From Agarivorans sp. Toyoura001 (lineage in GTDB: Bacteria > Pseudomonadota > Gammaproteobacteria > Enterobacterales > Celerinatantimonadaceae), in NCBI RefSeq assembly GCF_005405585.1, contig NZ_BJEQ01000013.1, forward strand, positions 60,124-124,123: a stretch of DNA of 64,000 nt. Direction: 5' to 3'. Made by a program: the position numbers and the translations under genes. Positions 48,738 to 58,357 of the stretch are shown in pieces; the first letter of the stretch is position 1; every line of letters begins with the position of its first letter. Under the pieces are notes generated by a model, which saw nothing but the letters and a program-made list of their open reading frames with translations, had not been told where the DNA came from and did no database searches.

Positions 48738-50225
48738 CTACCAATACACAGCTTGTTGCAACGCTTGTTGGCGAGAGAACTCTAAGGCATTTAATAGAGA
48801 CTGTTCTTTACGGCGAACCCATTTCTCAATAGGTTGCTGTTGTTCACTGTCTAGCTGTGGCAGCATTTCGCGCAAAGGTTTGAACAAACTTAACTCTTCA
48901 ATACCAGACAAAATATCCACCCAAGGCAGCCTAAATTCTTGACGTAGCTCTTGATCAAACAGCTCCCCTACACACATGCCAACCAAAAGGTTACGCCTTA
49001 GTTTGGTAGCTTGTTTAATATAGATATCCGCATCCACTTGCTGCTGCGCCAACGCAGACTGTTGCAAATAATCCCAGCTGGTTTGCAACATACCTTGAGC
49101 GAGTTGTTGCATGTTGTGAGTTTGCAACGGCTTATGATGTTGCCACTTAGCTTGATACAACCAACGGGTAATTTTTAACATTAAACTACAGTATCGTCCG
49201 CTGTGAATGAGCGTAATCACGTCGTCTGGTTGTGGTAATGCCAATTGTTGTTTTTGCAAAGATTTAAGTAAAGAACGTTGCTGCGGTAACTTCTTAATAA
49301 ACGCGCCACGCTCGGCGGTGAGCTTGCTTAAACTAGAGGCTTGATTAAGCCAAGATAGCTGCTGGCGTAACCAACGTAACTCTTTAAGCCAAGAGCATTC
49401 TACCAGCGCTAACTCGTTAAACATTTTGCAAGCTTGAAACAGCATTTGTACTGATAATGAAACTTGCTCAAGTGCCGCAAAGCTGCGCTGGTCAACATAC
49501 ATCTGTTCATGATACTGCCAATGAGCCAGAGCAGACCTGAAAATACGGGTTAAACACTCGGCACTATTTTCAGCGTCACTGATTTTTACAGCCGTTAGCG
49601 GTTTTACTTTATCGCGGTGCGCCATGGCCAACATATATCCGCGCTGCGCTTTACTAATGTTAGCTAAACGCAGCCCTTCAATAGATGCGATGTCGCTGGC
49701 CAACTCAAATAACTGGCTAACATCCCCTTTCACTAGCTCCAGTTCAATTTCACAAATGGCTTCTTGCTCAGCACTGGCGGTTAAAGCACCCTGATCAAAA
49801 GCCACTTCAATTAAGGTATCGTTGGCTAAATCTACCAGCCAAGTTTGCCTGTCGAAAGTTGTAGTAAATAAAGGGGAAAGCTGAGTATCGATATGAGAGA
49901 GATCTGCGCCAGCGGGCCATTCTACTTGATCAAACAAGGCGAGTTGCGGCCTATTAGCGTTAATTACGCAGTTGTATTCTGGCCGCTGATGTAAGCCACC
50001 TACCGCTAAACCGTCAGTTTTAATGGTTTGTACGTTGTCGCCATCGCCACTGCGAATACGCAAACCCATACCCCAACGCATCAATTGATGGTCGGCAGTA
50101 TCAAAATAAACACTGGTGAGAGTTTTCACTTCGGTTTGCAGCACACTATACTGATTTAGCCGAGCGAGTAAGACTGACGCGCATTGAGGCGTAGCTAAGA
50201 GCTTGATTTCAATTTCATTGTTCAT
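48738..50225 (-). CDS. ygiF: CYTH/CHAD inorganic triphosphatase YgiF
   Basis: A 495-residue protein. The N-terminal CYTH domain has the EXEXK signature (NNEIEIKLLA) and hydrolyses tripolyphosphate in E. coli; the C-terminal CHAD domain (about 220-490) is helical and His/Arg-rich. In E. coli it adjoins glnE; here an ion channel and elyC intervene, although the neighbourhood is preserved. Confidence 0.93.
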   Translation of the reverse strand: MNNEIEIKLLATPQCASVLLARLNQYSVLQTEVKTLTSVYFDTADHQLMRWGMGLRIRSGDGDNVQTIKTDGLAVGGLHQRPEYNCVINANRPQLALFDQVEWPAGADLSHIDTQLSPLFTTTFDRQTWLVDLANDTLIEVAFDQGALTASAEQEAICEIELELVKGDVSQLFELASDIASIEGLRLANISKAQRGYMLAMAHRDKVKPLTAVKISDAENSAECLTRIFRSALAHWQYHEQMYVDQRSFAALEQVSLSVQMLFQACKMFNELALVECSWLKELRWLRQQLSWLNQASSLSKLTAERGAFIKKLPQQRSLLKSLQKQQLALPQPDDVITLIHSGRYCSLMLKITRWLYQAKWQHHKPLQTHNMQQLAQGMLQTSWDYLQQSALAQQQVDADIYIKQATKLRRNLLVGMCVGELFDQELRQEFRLPWVDILSGIEELSLFKPLREMLPQLDSEQQQPIEKWVRRKEQSLLNALEFSRQQALQQAVYW

Positions 50226-50408
50226 GGTTTATCCATGTTTGCTGATGCAGCGACCTGCTCCCTCTGTTCAGTACGCATATAAAACCTTTGATACAGCTCA
50301 AGTTAAAAGCAACAAATTATAAGATAAATGCTTGCAACTAAACTCGGCTACGTTACCATGCGCCTCGCAAAAAATATATCCCTTGCATAGCTAATTGGAA
50401 CACAGATT

Positions 50409-51086
50409 ATGTCCGGAAATACAATTCTAGGTTTGTTTGCAAAATCGCCAATTAAACCACTAGAAGAGCATATCAATGTAGTGCACGAATGCTGTGAAGT
50501 GTTAGTGCCCTTTTTCGAAGCTGTACTTGATAAAGATTGGAAGACTGCAGCCAAGCGCCGCAGAGACATTTCCAACTTAGAAAAAGAAGCTGATCGCATG
50601 AAGCGCGAAATTCGTTTGAACTTACCGGGCGGCATTTTTATGCCAATCGAACGTTCTGACGTATTAGAGTTGCTTACCCACCAAGATAGAATTGCCAATA
50701 AAGCGAAAGATATTTCTGGCCGTATGTTAGGTCGTAAAATGGAGTTACCGCCGAAACTGGCTGAAATGTTTATGGCTTATTTAGCACGTTGTTTAGAAGC
50801 AACCGGCAAAGCTAAAGATGCGATTAACGAGCTAGAAGATTTACTTGAAACAGGCTTTAGAGGCCGTGAAGTAGATTTAGTGAAAAAGATGGTACACGAA
50901 CTCGATGTTATCGAAGACGATACCGACGCGCAGCAAATCAAAATTCGTCGTAAATTACAAAAGATAGAAAAAAAACTAGATCCTATCGACGCAATGTTCC
51001 TTTATTTCATCATTGAAGCTATCGGCGAATTGGCCGACCAAGCGCAGCGTGTTGGCGCGCGCTTAGAACTGATGATTTATCGCTAA
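50409..51086 (+). CDS. DUF47 / PhoU-like phosphate transport regulator
   Basis: A 225-residue helical protein of the TIGR00153 / DUF47 family. Characteristic segments are FAKSPIKPLEEHINVVHECC, RRDISNLEKEADRMKREIR, and LDPIDAMFLYFIIEAIGEL. Such proteins form a coiled-coil bundle related to PhoU and usually sit next to Pit transporters, which they are thought to modulate. The Pit gene follows after 22 bases. Confidence 0.9.
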   Translation: MSGNTILGLFAKSPIKPLEEHINVVHECCEVLVPFFEAVLDKDWKTAAKRRRDISNLEKEADRMKREIRLNLPGGIFMPIERSDVLELLTHQDRIANKAKDISGRMLGRKMELPPKLAEMFMAYLARCLEATGKAKDAINELEDLLETGFRGREVDLVKKMVHELDVIEDDTDAQQIKIRRKLQKIEKKLDPIDAMFLYFIIEAIGELADQAQRVGARLELMIYR

Positions 51087-51108
51087 CAAAAATTACTAGG
51101 TAACTCCA

Positions 51109-52377
51109 ATGGAAATTCTTGCAACTTATGGCACTACATTAATCATCATTGCTGCCGTGTTTGGCTTTGTAATGGCGTGGGGTATTGGTGCTAACGATGT
51201 AGCTAACGCTATGGGTACATCGGTTGGCTCAAACGCTATTACCATCAAACAAGCGATTATTATCGCAATGATTTTTGAATTCGCTGGAGCCTACTTGGCC
51301 GGCGGTGCGGTAACAAATACGGTACGTAAAGGTATCATTGATTCAGGTGCGTTTGTAAACACGCCTGAGCTATTAGTATTCGGTATGATCGCTGCGTTGT
51401 TAGCAGCAGGTACTTGGTTACTCATTGCGTCTTACAACGGTTGGCCAGTTTCAACTACTCACTCTATCATTGGCGCCATTGTTGGTTTTGCTGCTGTGGG
51501 TGTGGGCACAGAAGCGGTTGAATGGGCTAAAGTTGGCGGCATTGTTGGTAGTTGGGTTATCACTCCAGCTATCTCCGGGGTCTTCGCCTACTTAATCTTT
51601 GTCAGCGCACAAAAGCTTATTTTTGATAATGAAAATCCACTAGACGCTGCTAAACGCTATGTACCTGGTTACATGTTCTTAGCCGGTTTTATGATGGCCT
51701 TGGTAACGATCAAAAAAGGCCTTAAGCACATTGGCTTAGAAATGAGCAGTGTTGAAGGTTACGTTTGGGCAGTAGTGATTGGTTTAGTGGTAGCGATTAT
51801 CGGTAAAGTCATCATTAGTCGCTTAAAAACAGATCCTAAAGCTGATCGTCAAATGCACTACACCAACGTAGAAAAAGTGTTTGCTGTACTGATGGTCATC
51901 ACTGCTTGTTGTATGGCGTTTGCGCATGGTTCAAACGACGTAGCCAACGCTATTGGTCCTTTGGCGGCTGTAGTAAGCGTGGTAAGCAACAACGGTGAAA
52001 TTGGCGCTAAAGCAGCCTTGGCTTGGTGGATTTTACCACTGGGTGGCTTAGGTATTGTGGCCGGTTTAGCCTTATTTGGTAGCCGCGTAATTGCCACCAT
52101 TGGTAAAGGCATTACTCACTTAACACCGAGCCGTGGTTTTGCTGCAGAACTTGCTGCTGCCACCACCGTTGTTGTGGCATCAGGCACGGGCTTACCTATT
52201 TCTACTACTCAAACCCTTGTGGGTGCAGTATTAGGTGTAGGCATGGCACGAGGCATTGCTGCACTTAACCTGGGTGTAGTACGTAGTATTGTAATATCTT
52301 GGGTGGTTACACTACCTGCAGGTGCAGCACTATCTATCGTGTTCTACTACATATTGTTGGCTATTTTTGGCTCATAA
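51109..52377 (+). CDS. pit: Low-affinity inorganic phosphate transporter (Pit)
   Basis: A 422-residue inner-membrane Pi symporter with two signature repeats, GANDVANAMGTSVGS near the N-terminus and GSNDVANAIGPLAAV in the second half, and SYNGWPVSTTHSIIGA plus GLPISTTQTLVGA. About ten membrane helices. It forms an operon with the DUF47 protein upstream. Confidence 0.95.
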   Translation: MEILATYGTTLIIIAAVFGFVMAWGIGANDVANAMGTSVGSNAITIKQAIIIAMIFEFAGAYLAGGAVTNTVRKGIIDSGAFVNTPELLVFGMIAALLAAGTWLLIASYNGWPVSTTHSIIGAIVGFAAVGVGTEAVEWAKVGGIVGSWVITPAISGVFAYLIFVSAQKLIFDNENPLDAAKRYVPGYMFLAGFMMALVTIKKGLKHIGLEMSSVEGYVWAVVIGLVVAIIGKVIISRLKTDPKADRQMHYTNVEKVFAVLMVITACCMAFAHGSNDVANAIGPLAAVVSVVSNNGEIGAKAALAWWILPLGGLGIVAGLALFGSRVIATIGKGITHLTPSRGFAAELAAATTVVVASGTGLPISTTQTLVGAVLGVGMARGIAALNLGVVRSIVISWVVTLPAGAALSIVFYYILLAIFGS

Positions 52378-52485
52378 GCCCTAAAACTAGTTAACTTTAC
52401 TCACATTAACAGCGTTGCTGGTTGAGACTAGCAACGTTGTTTCGTACACTAACGGCGAATACTATCTAACTCGAAGAGATACGCC

Positions 52486-53097
52486 GTGATTGTAAGAACT
52501 TTATCTGCTGCATTTTTATCGCTTGCCCTCACCTTTCCTGCTATCGCACAAACTCGCTACATTTCAGATGATTTATACGTTTTCATGCATGCGGGTCCTA
52601 GCAACCAGTTTCGCATTGTAGGCAGTGTTAACGCGGGTACTAAAATTAACCAAACTGATTACAACGCAGAGAATAAATACGCCAAAATTGTATTGGAAGG
52701 CGGCCGTGAAGGTTGGGTAGAAGCTAAATACCTAAACCGTTCCCCTGGCCTTGCTAATCAACTAGAGCAAATAAAAACCCAATTAGAGAAAAGTGAAACC
52801 GCGCGTAAGCAACAGTTAGAAGACAGCGGAAATGCGTCATCTGAGCGTGTTCAGCAAATCGAGACTCAACAGCAGCAGATTGAGCAACTACAAGTAAACA
52901 ATGACCAGTTGAACGAACAGTTGAATCAAATCACTAATCAAAATGCTGCCATACAGCATGAGCTAGACACCAAAGATGAAGCCGTGCAAATGCAATGGTT
53001 TATGCGTGGAGCTGGCGTTGCGGCGGCCGGTTTGGTGCTAGGTATTTTACTGCCGATGATTCCACGTCGCAAAAAACGCGATAATCAGTGGATGTAA
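52486..53097 (+). CDS. ygiM: SH3-domain protein YgiM (TIGR04211)
   Basis: A 203-residue exported protein. Signal peptide about residues 1-21 (ending PAIAQ), a bacterial SH3 domain at about 22-87 (YISDDLYVFMHAGPSNQFRI), a Gln-rich coiled coil at about 90-160, and a C-terminal membrane helix followed by a basic tail (PRRKKRDNQW). This matches YgiM, which in E. coli lies next to cca. The start is GTG at 52486 with GAAGAGA upstream. A terminator follows. Confidence 0.88.
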   Translation: MIVRTLSAAFLSLALTFPAIAQTRYISDDLYVFMHAGPSNQFRIVGSVNAGTKINQTDYNAENKYAKIVLEGGREGWVEAKYLNRSPGLANQLEQIKTQLEKSETARKQQLEDSGNASSERVQQIETQQQQIEQLQVNNDQLNEQLNQITNQNAAIQHELDTKDEAVQMQWFMRGAGVAAAGLVLGILLPMIPRRKKRDNQWM

Positions 53098-53114
53098 TTC
53101 TTATCGATACCCAA

Positions 53115-53142
53115 TAAAAAGGCGCTTAAAGCGCCTTTTTTA
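53115..53142 (+). terminator. Rho-independent terminator after ygiM
   Basis: GGCGCT/AGCGCC hairpin with A-rich 5' flank and six T, 20 bases after the stop. Confidence 0.9.
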
Positions 53143-53247
53143 TTTACATTACATTGGGCAAACTCTCGCCCCATATCACAGCACTATTGTTAATTAACGC
53201 CTGACCCCTAGTATTGAGTACCTCTGCGAAACAAGCCTTAAATCCGG

Positions 53248-56244
53248 TTATCGTTTTTCAAATGATTTAAACCAAAGGTACAGACTTGGAACTACGGTTA
53301 GCGTCATTATCATCGAAATAATACATCCCCAGCCAACCACTAAGGCCATCGGCGACATGTAGTTATCATAACCGCCAATACCGTAAGCAAGGGGGATTAG
53401 ACCTACTACTGTGGTAATTGTGGTTAAGGTGATAGGTCGAATTCGGCTTTGCGTCCCTTCAATAACAAAATCCACTAAGCCACGCTCCAACAGCTGCTGC
53501 TCTTTATCTTTTAAATGCCAAATCAGCACTAAGCTATTGTTTACCATAATTCCGATTAACGCGATCATGCCAATAATGGAGAAAAAGCTAAGCACTTGAT
53601 TGTGAATGACTAAAATCAATAGCGCTCCTGCCACCCCAAAAGGTATTACAGATAACACTATCAACGACTCGGCAACGCTATCAAACAGCAACAGCAGTAA
53701 GATAGCTATTCCGGCAAAGGCCAGCAAAATAGCGATAGTAAACCCGGTCAGCGCTTCTTGAGTTTCTAAAATTTGTCCGGTTGCAACAATGGATGCGCCT
53801 TGGTAGCTTTTACTGGAGAACTCGGCTTGTATTTGGCTAAAAGCAGAGACTGGATCAGTGATGCTGGCATCAACCCCAGCAGAAACTCGAACAACTCGCT
53901 CGCCGTCAAAGTGTTTTATTTGCGCCTGAGAATCGGTAAATGTCCACCGCACCAATTCGTTTAAGGGAACCAACTGGCCTGAGCTTGCACGAAGCATCAA
54001 GTTATCTAATTCAGGTAACAGCTTGTCATCATCTTCTAAGGTAAGTCGAAAATACACCTCCTCCTCTCCGTTGAAGATACGTGTTACTCGTTTCCCATCA
54101 ACCGCGTACTTAATAACATCGCCAACCTGACTAGCGCTTATGCCGTAGTAGCTTAACCAACGGTGCTGCAACTCTGCTTGGATTTGCGGTGCAGGTTCAT
54201 TAATATCCCGACGAACTCGTGTTACCCCATCCATCTGTTCAAGGTAGCTGACCAGTTCGTTTGTTAGTTGTTCGCGGCCACTGTCGCTGCCACCAACCAC
54301 GCGTAAATCAATAGGCCGCCCTACTGGTGGTCCTCCGCCATCTATATCAGATTCAATCTGGGTTAAACCAGCAATGCCTCCAGCGTTACTCTCCCATTCT
54401 TGCACTAACTGCTCTGCAGTGCGGGAACGAGAGTTGGCAGGTGTCAGCGTCACAACCCAAAAGCTGCTCGGCGAACTCACTTCACCGTACCAATACGATA
54501 CTTCGGCAGTATCTTTAAACATTGCTTCCAACTGCTGGGTTTGCAACCAAACATCATCTAAATCCAGCTCAGGCTCTGCTTCAACGCTTACCTCAATCAA
54601 GTAGGCACCATCAGTTGGGAAAAATAAGAAACTCAGATTTTTATACGACAGAAACGCCAAGCTAAATACAACCACCACAATACTGGGTAAAACAAGCTGA
54701 CGTTTTTTAATTGCGAGTGCGATGAAAGCATTCAATGCGCTTAGCTTCACCCAGCTTTTATTTTCGATTTTAGTCGTATTTTTTAAGATGGTTTTAACAT
54801 GAGCAGGAAGCAAAAACAGCGCATCAATAAATGAAAAACAAAGCGCTATAATCACCGTTAATGGGATCACATACACCAGTTTCCCACTGTTTCCAGATAA
54901 AAACAGCAGCGGTATAAATGCAATCATGGTGGAAAGAATACTGGCTAACAAAGCAGGAAAAACACTTTTAACTCCCAAACTAACCGCTTTACTTACCGAA
55001 TGTCCCTGTTCAACCAACGCAATAATTCTATCGCTAACCACCACCGCATCATCAACAATAATACCCACAATCAATATCAATGCTGACAAAGTAAACACAT
55101 CAAGAATTTGCCCAAATGAAGGGAGTAGAGCTAACGTACCAAAGATACAAACGGGAATGGATACTGCCACCCAAAATGCAATTCGGCGATCCAGAAACAA
55201 GGCTAAAGTTATGAGTACCAATGCAAGACCCAATAAACCATTGTTTTGCACAATATTGGCTTTCTCTTGGATATCGGCTGATAAATCAAAGCCAACATCT
55301 AGCGTATATTTTTCACCTAAAAGTCCTTGTTGTTTATCTAAAAGTACCTTAACCGCTGCGGAAGTTTTAATCACATCTGCCGCTTCATCTGTTCTTAAAT
55401 CAAACAAAATACTCTTATGGCCATTAATCGAGCCGTATACTTCTCCTTTCTCAAAGCCATTATCGATAAGGCCTGCAATATCGTTAAGTGTGAGCTTGGG
55501 TTTGAAGGAGATAAACATATCTTGTAGAGCTGTGATGCTATTGAGTTCTGCTTCTGTCATTAACTCCGGGTTGTTTTGAAGTTGCTCTAGTCGTCCGCCA
55601 CTAATCAGCGCATTACGCTCGCTAATAATCGACGCAACCTCGTCAATGGTTAGGCCATAACGTTTCAATGATATTGGCTCTAATTGAATGATAAATTCTG
55701 GCGCCCGCAAATCAACGGGATACACCTCACCAATCCCATCAATTTTTCTAAGTTCTAGCTCAAGGGATTTTGCTTTGCTTCTCAGCTCGCCATAACTAAC
55801 ATCACCTGAAATGCCTACCACCATGAAATCCAAGCTATAAGACTTTTTAATACTAAGCGTGGGACCTTCAGTGACACCTAACGGTAAATCAGATAAGCGC
55901 GAAAGCGCATCTCGAATATCTTGATAAACACTATTGGGATCAGAGACATTGGGGTTTAGCTCTAGGCTTACCCTAGAAACACCTGTTTCAGAAACCGAAG
56001 TGAACTCTTTGATACCAGAAATAGACAGTAATTCTTTTTCAATTTTACTGGTGATATTGCTTTCAATGTCTTGAGCACTAGCGCCTGAATACACGGTAAC
56101 AATATCGCCCTTGCCCATGTCAAACCGCGGTTTCTCAGCTAATGGTAGGTGGTAGGCTGTAAACGCTCCTAGGCTAATCACTATTAGTGTTAACAACTTA
56201 GCAGCAAATTTTCTTTGGAATAACAGATCCATAAAGTGGCTCAT
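53248..56244 (-). CDS. RND-family efflux transporter, inner-membrane pump
   Basis: A 998-residue RND transporter. Two repeated halves are visible, each with a large periplasmic domain and six helices. TM4-like sequence TLSALILIVGIIVDDAVVVSD contains the paired Asp residues of the proton relay, and RPITLTTITTVVGLIPLAYG marks the second half. It resembles the AcrB/HAE1-like branch (e.g. VexF type) more than metal pumps, but specificity is not deducible. Its start overlaps the adaptor gene stop by four bases. No outer-membrane factor is encoded next to it, so TolC at 40 kb is a candidate partner. Confidence 0.93.
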   Translation of the reverse strand: MSHFMDLLFQRKFAAKLLTLIVISLGAFTAYHLPLAEKPRFDMGKGDIVTVYSGASAQDIESNITSKIEKELLSISGIKEFTSVSETGVSRVSLELNPNVSDPNSVYQDIRDALSRLSDLPLGVTEGPTLSIKKSYSLDFMVVGISGDVSYGELRSKAKSLELELRKIDGIGEVYPVDLRAPEFIIQLEPISLKRYGLTIDEVASIISERNALISGGRLEQLQNNPELMTEAELNSITALQDMFISFKPKLTLNDIAGLIDNGFEKGEVYGSINGHKSILFDLRTDEAADVIKTSAAVKVLLDKQQGLLGEKYTLDVGFDLSADIQEKANIVQNNGLLGLALVLITLALFLDRRIAFWVAVSIPVCIFGTLALLPSFGQILDVFTLSALILIVGIIVDDAVVVSDRIIALVEQGHSVSKAVSLGVKSVFPALLASILSTMIAFIPLLFLSGNSGKLVYVIPLTVIIALCFSFIDALFLLPAHVKTILKNTTKIENKSWVKLSALNAFIALAIKKRQLVLPSIVVVVFSLAFLSYKNLSFLFFPTDGAYLIEVSVEAEPELDLDDVWLQTQQLEAMFKDTAEVSYWYGEVSSPSSFWVVTLTPANSRSRTAEQLVQEWESNAGGIAGLTQIESDIDGGGPPVGRPIDLRVVGGSDSGREQLTNELVSYLEQMDGVTRVRRDINEPAPQIQAELQHRWLSYYGISASQVGDVIKYAVDGKRVTRIFNGEEEVYFRLTLEDDDKLLPELDNLMLRASSGQLVPLNELVRWTFTDSQAQIKHFDGERVVRVSAGVDASITDPVSAFSQIQAEFSSKSYQGASIVATGQILETQEALTGFTIAILLAFAGIAILLLLLFDSVAESLIVLSVIPFGVAGALLILVIHNQVLSFFSIIGMIALIGIMVNNSLVLIWHLKDKEQQLLERGLVDFVIEGTQSRIRPITLTTITTVVGLIPLAYGIGGYDNYMSPMALVVGWGCIISMIMTLTVVPSLYLWFKSFEKR

Positions 56245-57008
56245 TCTTCACTCTCCTCATTAAAGTAGATGTGAGAAGTCATGCCTGAATGCAATTGCGC
56301 ATTGTGGTTATCGAGAACCACTTCAATTAAAAAACCGGGTTCACTCCCTTGCAGGGCCGGCGAGGTAAACGACACTTCAGCGTCAAAGCTTTGATTGATC
56401 GAAGGGATACCCACTTTTACCCTGTCCCCTTTGCTAAATTTAAAGAAATCTAACTCGAGCAAGTAAAACCGCACCTTCAAACGATCAATATCCGCGACGG
56501 TGTAAAGAGGATCCCCCACCGAAATAAACTGCCCTAGCTCTACATGCCTACTAATAACAACGCCGTCAAAAGGGGAGGTAGGTGTTGATTTACTTAGAGT
56601 GCGTTGGGCAATTTTATATTGAGTTTCACTTACTTTAAATTGTGCTCGGCCAATTCCCGTAACACGCAGCTGGTCATCTAAAACACTGGCTGATACACCT
56701 TGTGTTTTAAACAGTGACTGATAACGCACTAACTGCTTCTCTTGTGCCTTTAACTCTGCGTCACTAACGTCTAATTGGTACTTTGCTAACGCGACATTGA
56801 GCGTGTAATCTGCCGTAGACAAAGCCAAAAGTGGCTGCTCACGGCTTACTGTATCGCCATTGTCTACGTGATAAGAATCTACCACCCCACTAAGCTCGCT
56901 GCGCACAATTACGCTCTTTGCCGGGATCAGCGTCCCCACTACGTAGTCATTTGCCAGCGCTAGGCTTGATAGTAAATATATAGGTAATAACACTAATAGT
57001 TTGTTCAT
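56241..57008 (-). CDS. RND efflux periplasmic adaptor (short)
   Basis: A 255-residue adaptor with signal peptide (about residues 1-19, ending SLALA), a lipoyl half-motif (GTLIPAKSVIVRSELSGVVD), a short coiled coil (about 75-125), the return half (TSPFDGVVISRHVELGQF), and a beta-barrel (KVGIPSINQSFDAEVSF). It lacks much of the membrane-proximal domain, since family members often have 350 or more residues. It is the first gene of the two-gene operon and overlaps the pump gene by four bases. Confidence 0.9.
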   Translation of the reverse strand: MNKLLVLLPIYLLSSLALANDYVVGTLIPAKSVIVRSELSGVVDSYHVDNGDTVSREQPLLALSTADYTLNVALAKYQLDVSDAELKAQEKQLVRYQSLFKTQGVSASVLDDQLRVTGIGRAQFKVSETQYKIAQRTLSKSTPTSPFDGVVISRHVELGQFISVGDPLYTVADIDRLKVRFYLLELDFFKFSKGDRVKVGIPSINQSFDAEVSFTSPALQGSEPGFLIEVVLDNHNAQLHSGMTSHIYFNEESEE

Positions 57009-57422
57009 TGTTTTGGCCTCATATCAGTCCATTAGTCATTAGCCATTCACTAAAAACTAACAACAAACGCTGAATAAAGTGTAAATGGTGGCAGCCGACT
57101 GAATAGCTATCGTTGCGATACTAAAGAGTCCCTACAACCCGTTACTTCTTAAAACGTCGTTGACAGTTTCAGAATGAGTAAAAGCTCTGTCTATTCCTCA
57201 GATACTTATCTGCGCACGGTCAAAACCCAGTGCAACAAACACCCTCTTAAGGCACACAAAGCATTCAGGATAAGCTAAGCAAAATTCTAAGCCTTAGGGC
57301 ATGAACAGGGCATGGACGTAAGATGAACAAAAGTTAATTAAGTGGTGATGGCTGAAAGCAAAAGGCAATAAACATCTAGGCATTCATTACTGAAAACAAC
57401 TTAATCTAAAATGACCAAGTAT
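57009..57422. other. Noncoding region upstream of the RND operon
   Basis: About 410 bases between the RND adaptor start and the terminator after exeB. I see no convincing gene, RNA or repeat. It must contain the RND operon promoter on the minus strand. Confidence 0.5.
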
Positions 57423-57449
57423 AAAAAAAGCCGCTTAAGCGGCTTTTTT
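57423..57449 (-). terminator. Rho-independent terminator after exeB
   Basis: AAGCCGCTTAAGCGGCTT perfect palindrome with A and T runs on both sides, 20 bases after the minus-strand exeB stop. Confidence 0.9.
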
Positions 57450-57469
57450 GTGCTGGCGGACCAGAGAGA

Positions 57470-58357
57470 CTATCCCCAATCAGACAACGCGTTCAATCGG
57501 CAAAGATTACCCGCTACTCGTAACACGATGTCATCCAAACGAATCGCGACTAATTCGATATTCTTAGTCACAAAATCCCCCTCAGCAAGCTCTACATTAT
57601 TAAGCGAGATGTAGCGACGCGTCGGGTCGGATGAAAATACATGGGAGTTAAAAGTAAGCGATGGAATTAGCGCTAGTACGTCTGGTGCTAATGCCCCCAT
57701 CATTGGTGCGGTATCGTAATTAGTAGGATCTGCTTCATCTTTCCAAGCAAGCACCTTAGTGGCCTGCACTGCAGCAGCAAACCGCTGCTCTAGGCCTTTT
57801 TCAGTAGCATTTTTCTCAGCGGTAGGATTAGCCACTGTGGCAGTCGTGGTTTGTTTTTCTGCTTGGGGCTTAGGTGTCGCTGCAGGTTTAGGCTCAAGAT
57901 TGCTTACCTCAACCGGCAATGCCGCTTGCTGCACTGACTGCTTTGGCTGCTTTGGTGTTTGCGCTAGCGGTTGATATTGAATCTGAGGTTGTGACTCCGT
58001 GTGCGCAAGTAACGCTTCAAATTTTTCTTGGCGCAGCGCTAATAAATCCACTTTTTCTAAGTCATCAGTGCTGGGTAAAGGGCGTAGCTCAAAGCCTAGC
58101 TCAAACTCAGGAATAGTAGCCACAGTAACAGTTGGTTTCGCGGGTTTGCTAATCACTTGCTGTAACTCGGCCTCTCTAGCAGCTTCCAGTGTATCGGAGG
58201 TAGATTGCTGCCATAGCAAAAAGGCAATAGCGGCAAGTGCCAACGATAAACCTGAACTTAAACCCACCAGTAAAGCAGAGCTAACCGCCGGAGGAGCAAC
58301 TAATGCCACTGCTTGATTAGGCTGATTGCGGCGCTGCGCGTCTAGTATACTCGACAT
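57470..58357 (-). CDS. exeB: Type II secretion protein ExeB/GspB
   Basis: A 295-residue protein with one membrane helix (about residues 28-49), a Pro/Ala/Gln-rich periplasmic linker (about 60-200), and a C-terminal T2SSB domain (MMGALAPDVLALIPSLTFNS, YISLNNVELAEGD, IVLRVAGN-like end with LSDWG). In Aeromonas, ExeA and ExeB help place the secretin through peptidoglycan. It overlaps the exeA stop by one base. Confidence 0.88.
   Translation of the reverse strand: MSSILDAQRRNQPNQAVALVAPPAVSSALLVGLSSGLSLALAAIAFLLWQQSTSDTLEAAREAELQQVISKPAKPTVTVATIPEFELGFELRPLPSTDDLEKVDLLALRQEKFEALLAHTESQPQIQYQPLAQTPKQPKQSVQQAALPVEVSNLEPKPAATPKPQAEKQTTTATVANPTAEKNATEKGLEQRFAAAVQATKVLAWKDEADPTNYDTAPMMGALAPDVLALIPSLTFNSHVFSSDPTRRYISLNNVELAEGDFVTKNIELVAIRLDDIVLRVAGNLCRLNALSDWG

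Noticed and set aside
54926..55579. Open frame of 217 codons on the plus strand inside the RND pump gene
   Set aside because: It is antisense to a clear RND transporter, and its Ser/Thr/Asn-rich composition is that of a shadow frame.
57009..57422. Hidden regulator or small RNA upstream of the RND operon
   Set aside because: No frame with coding character and no terminator-backed RNA structure were found.
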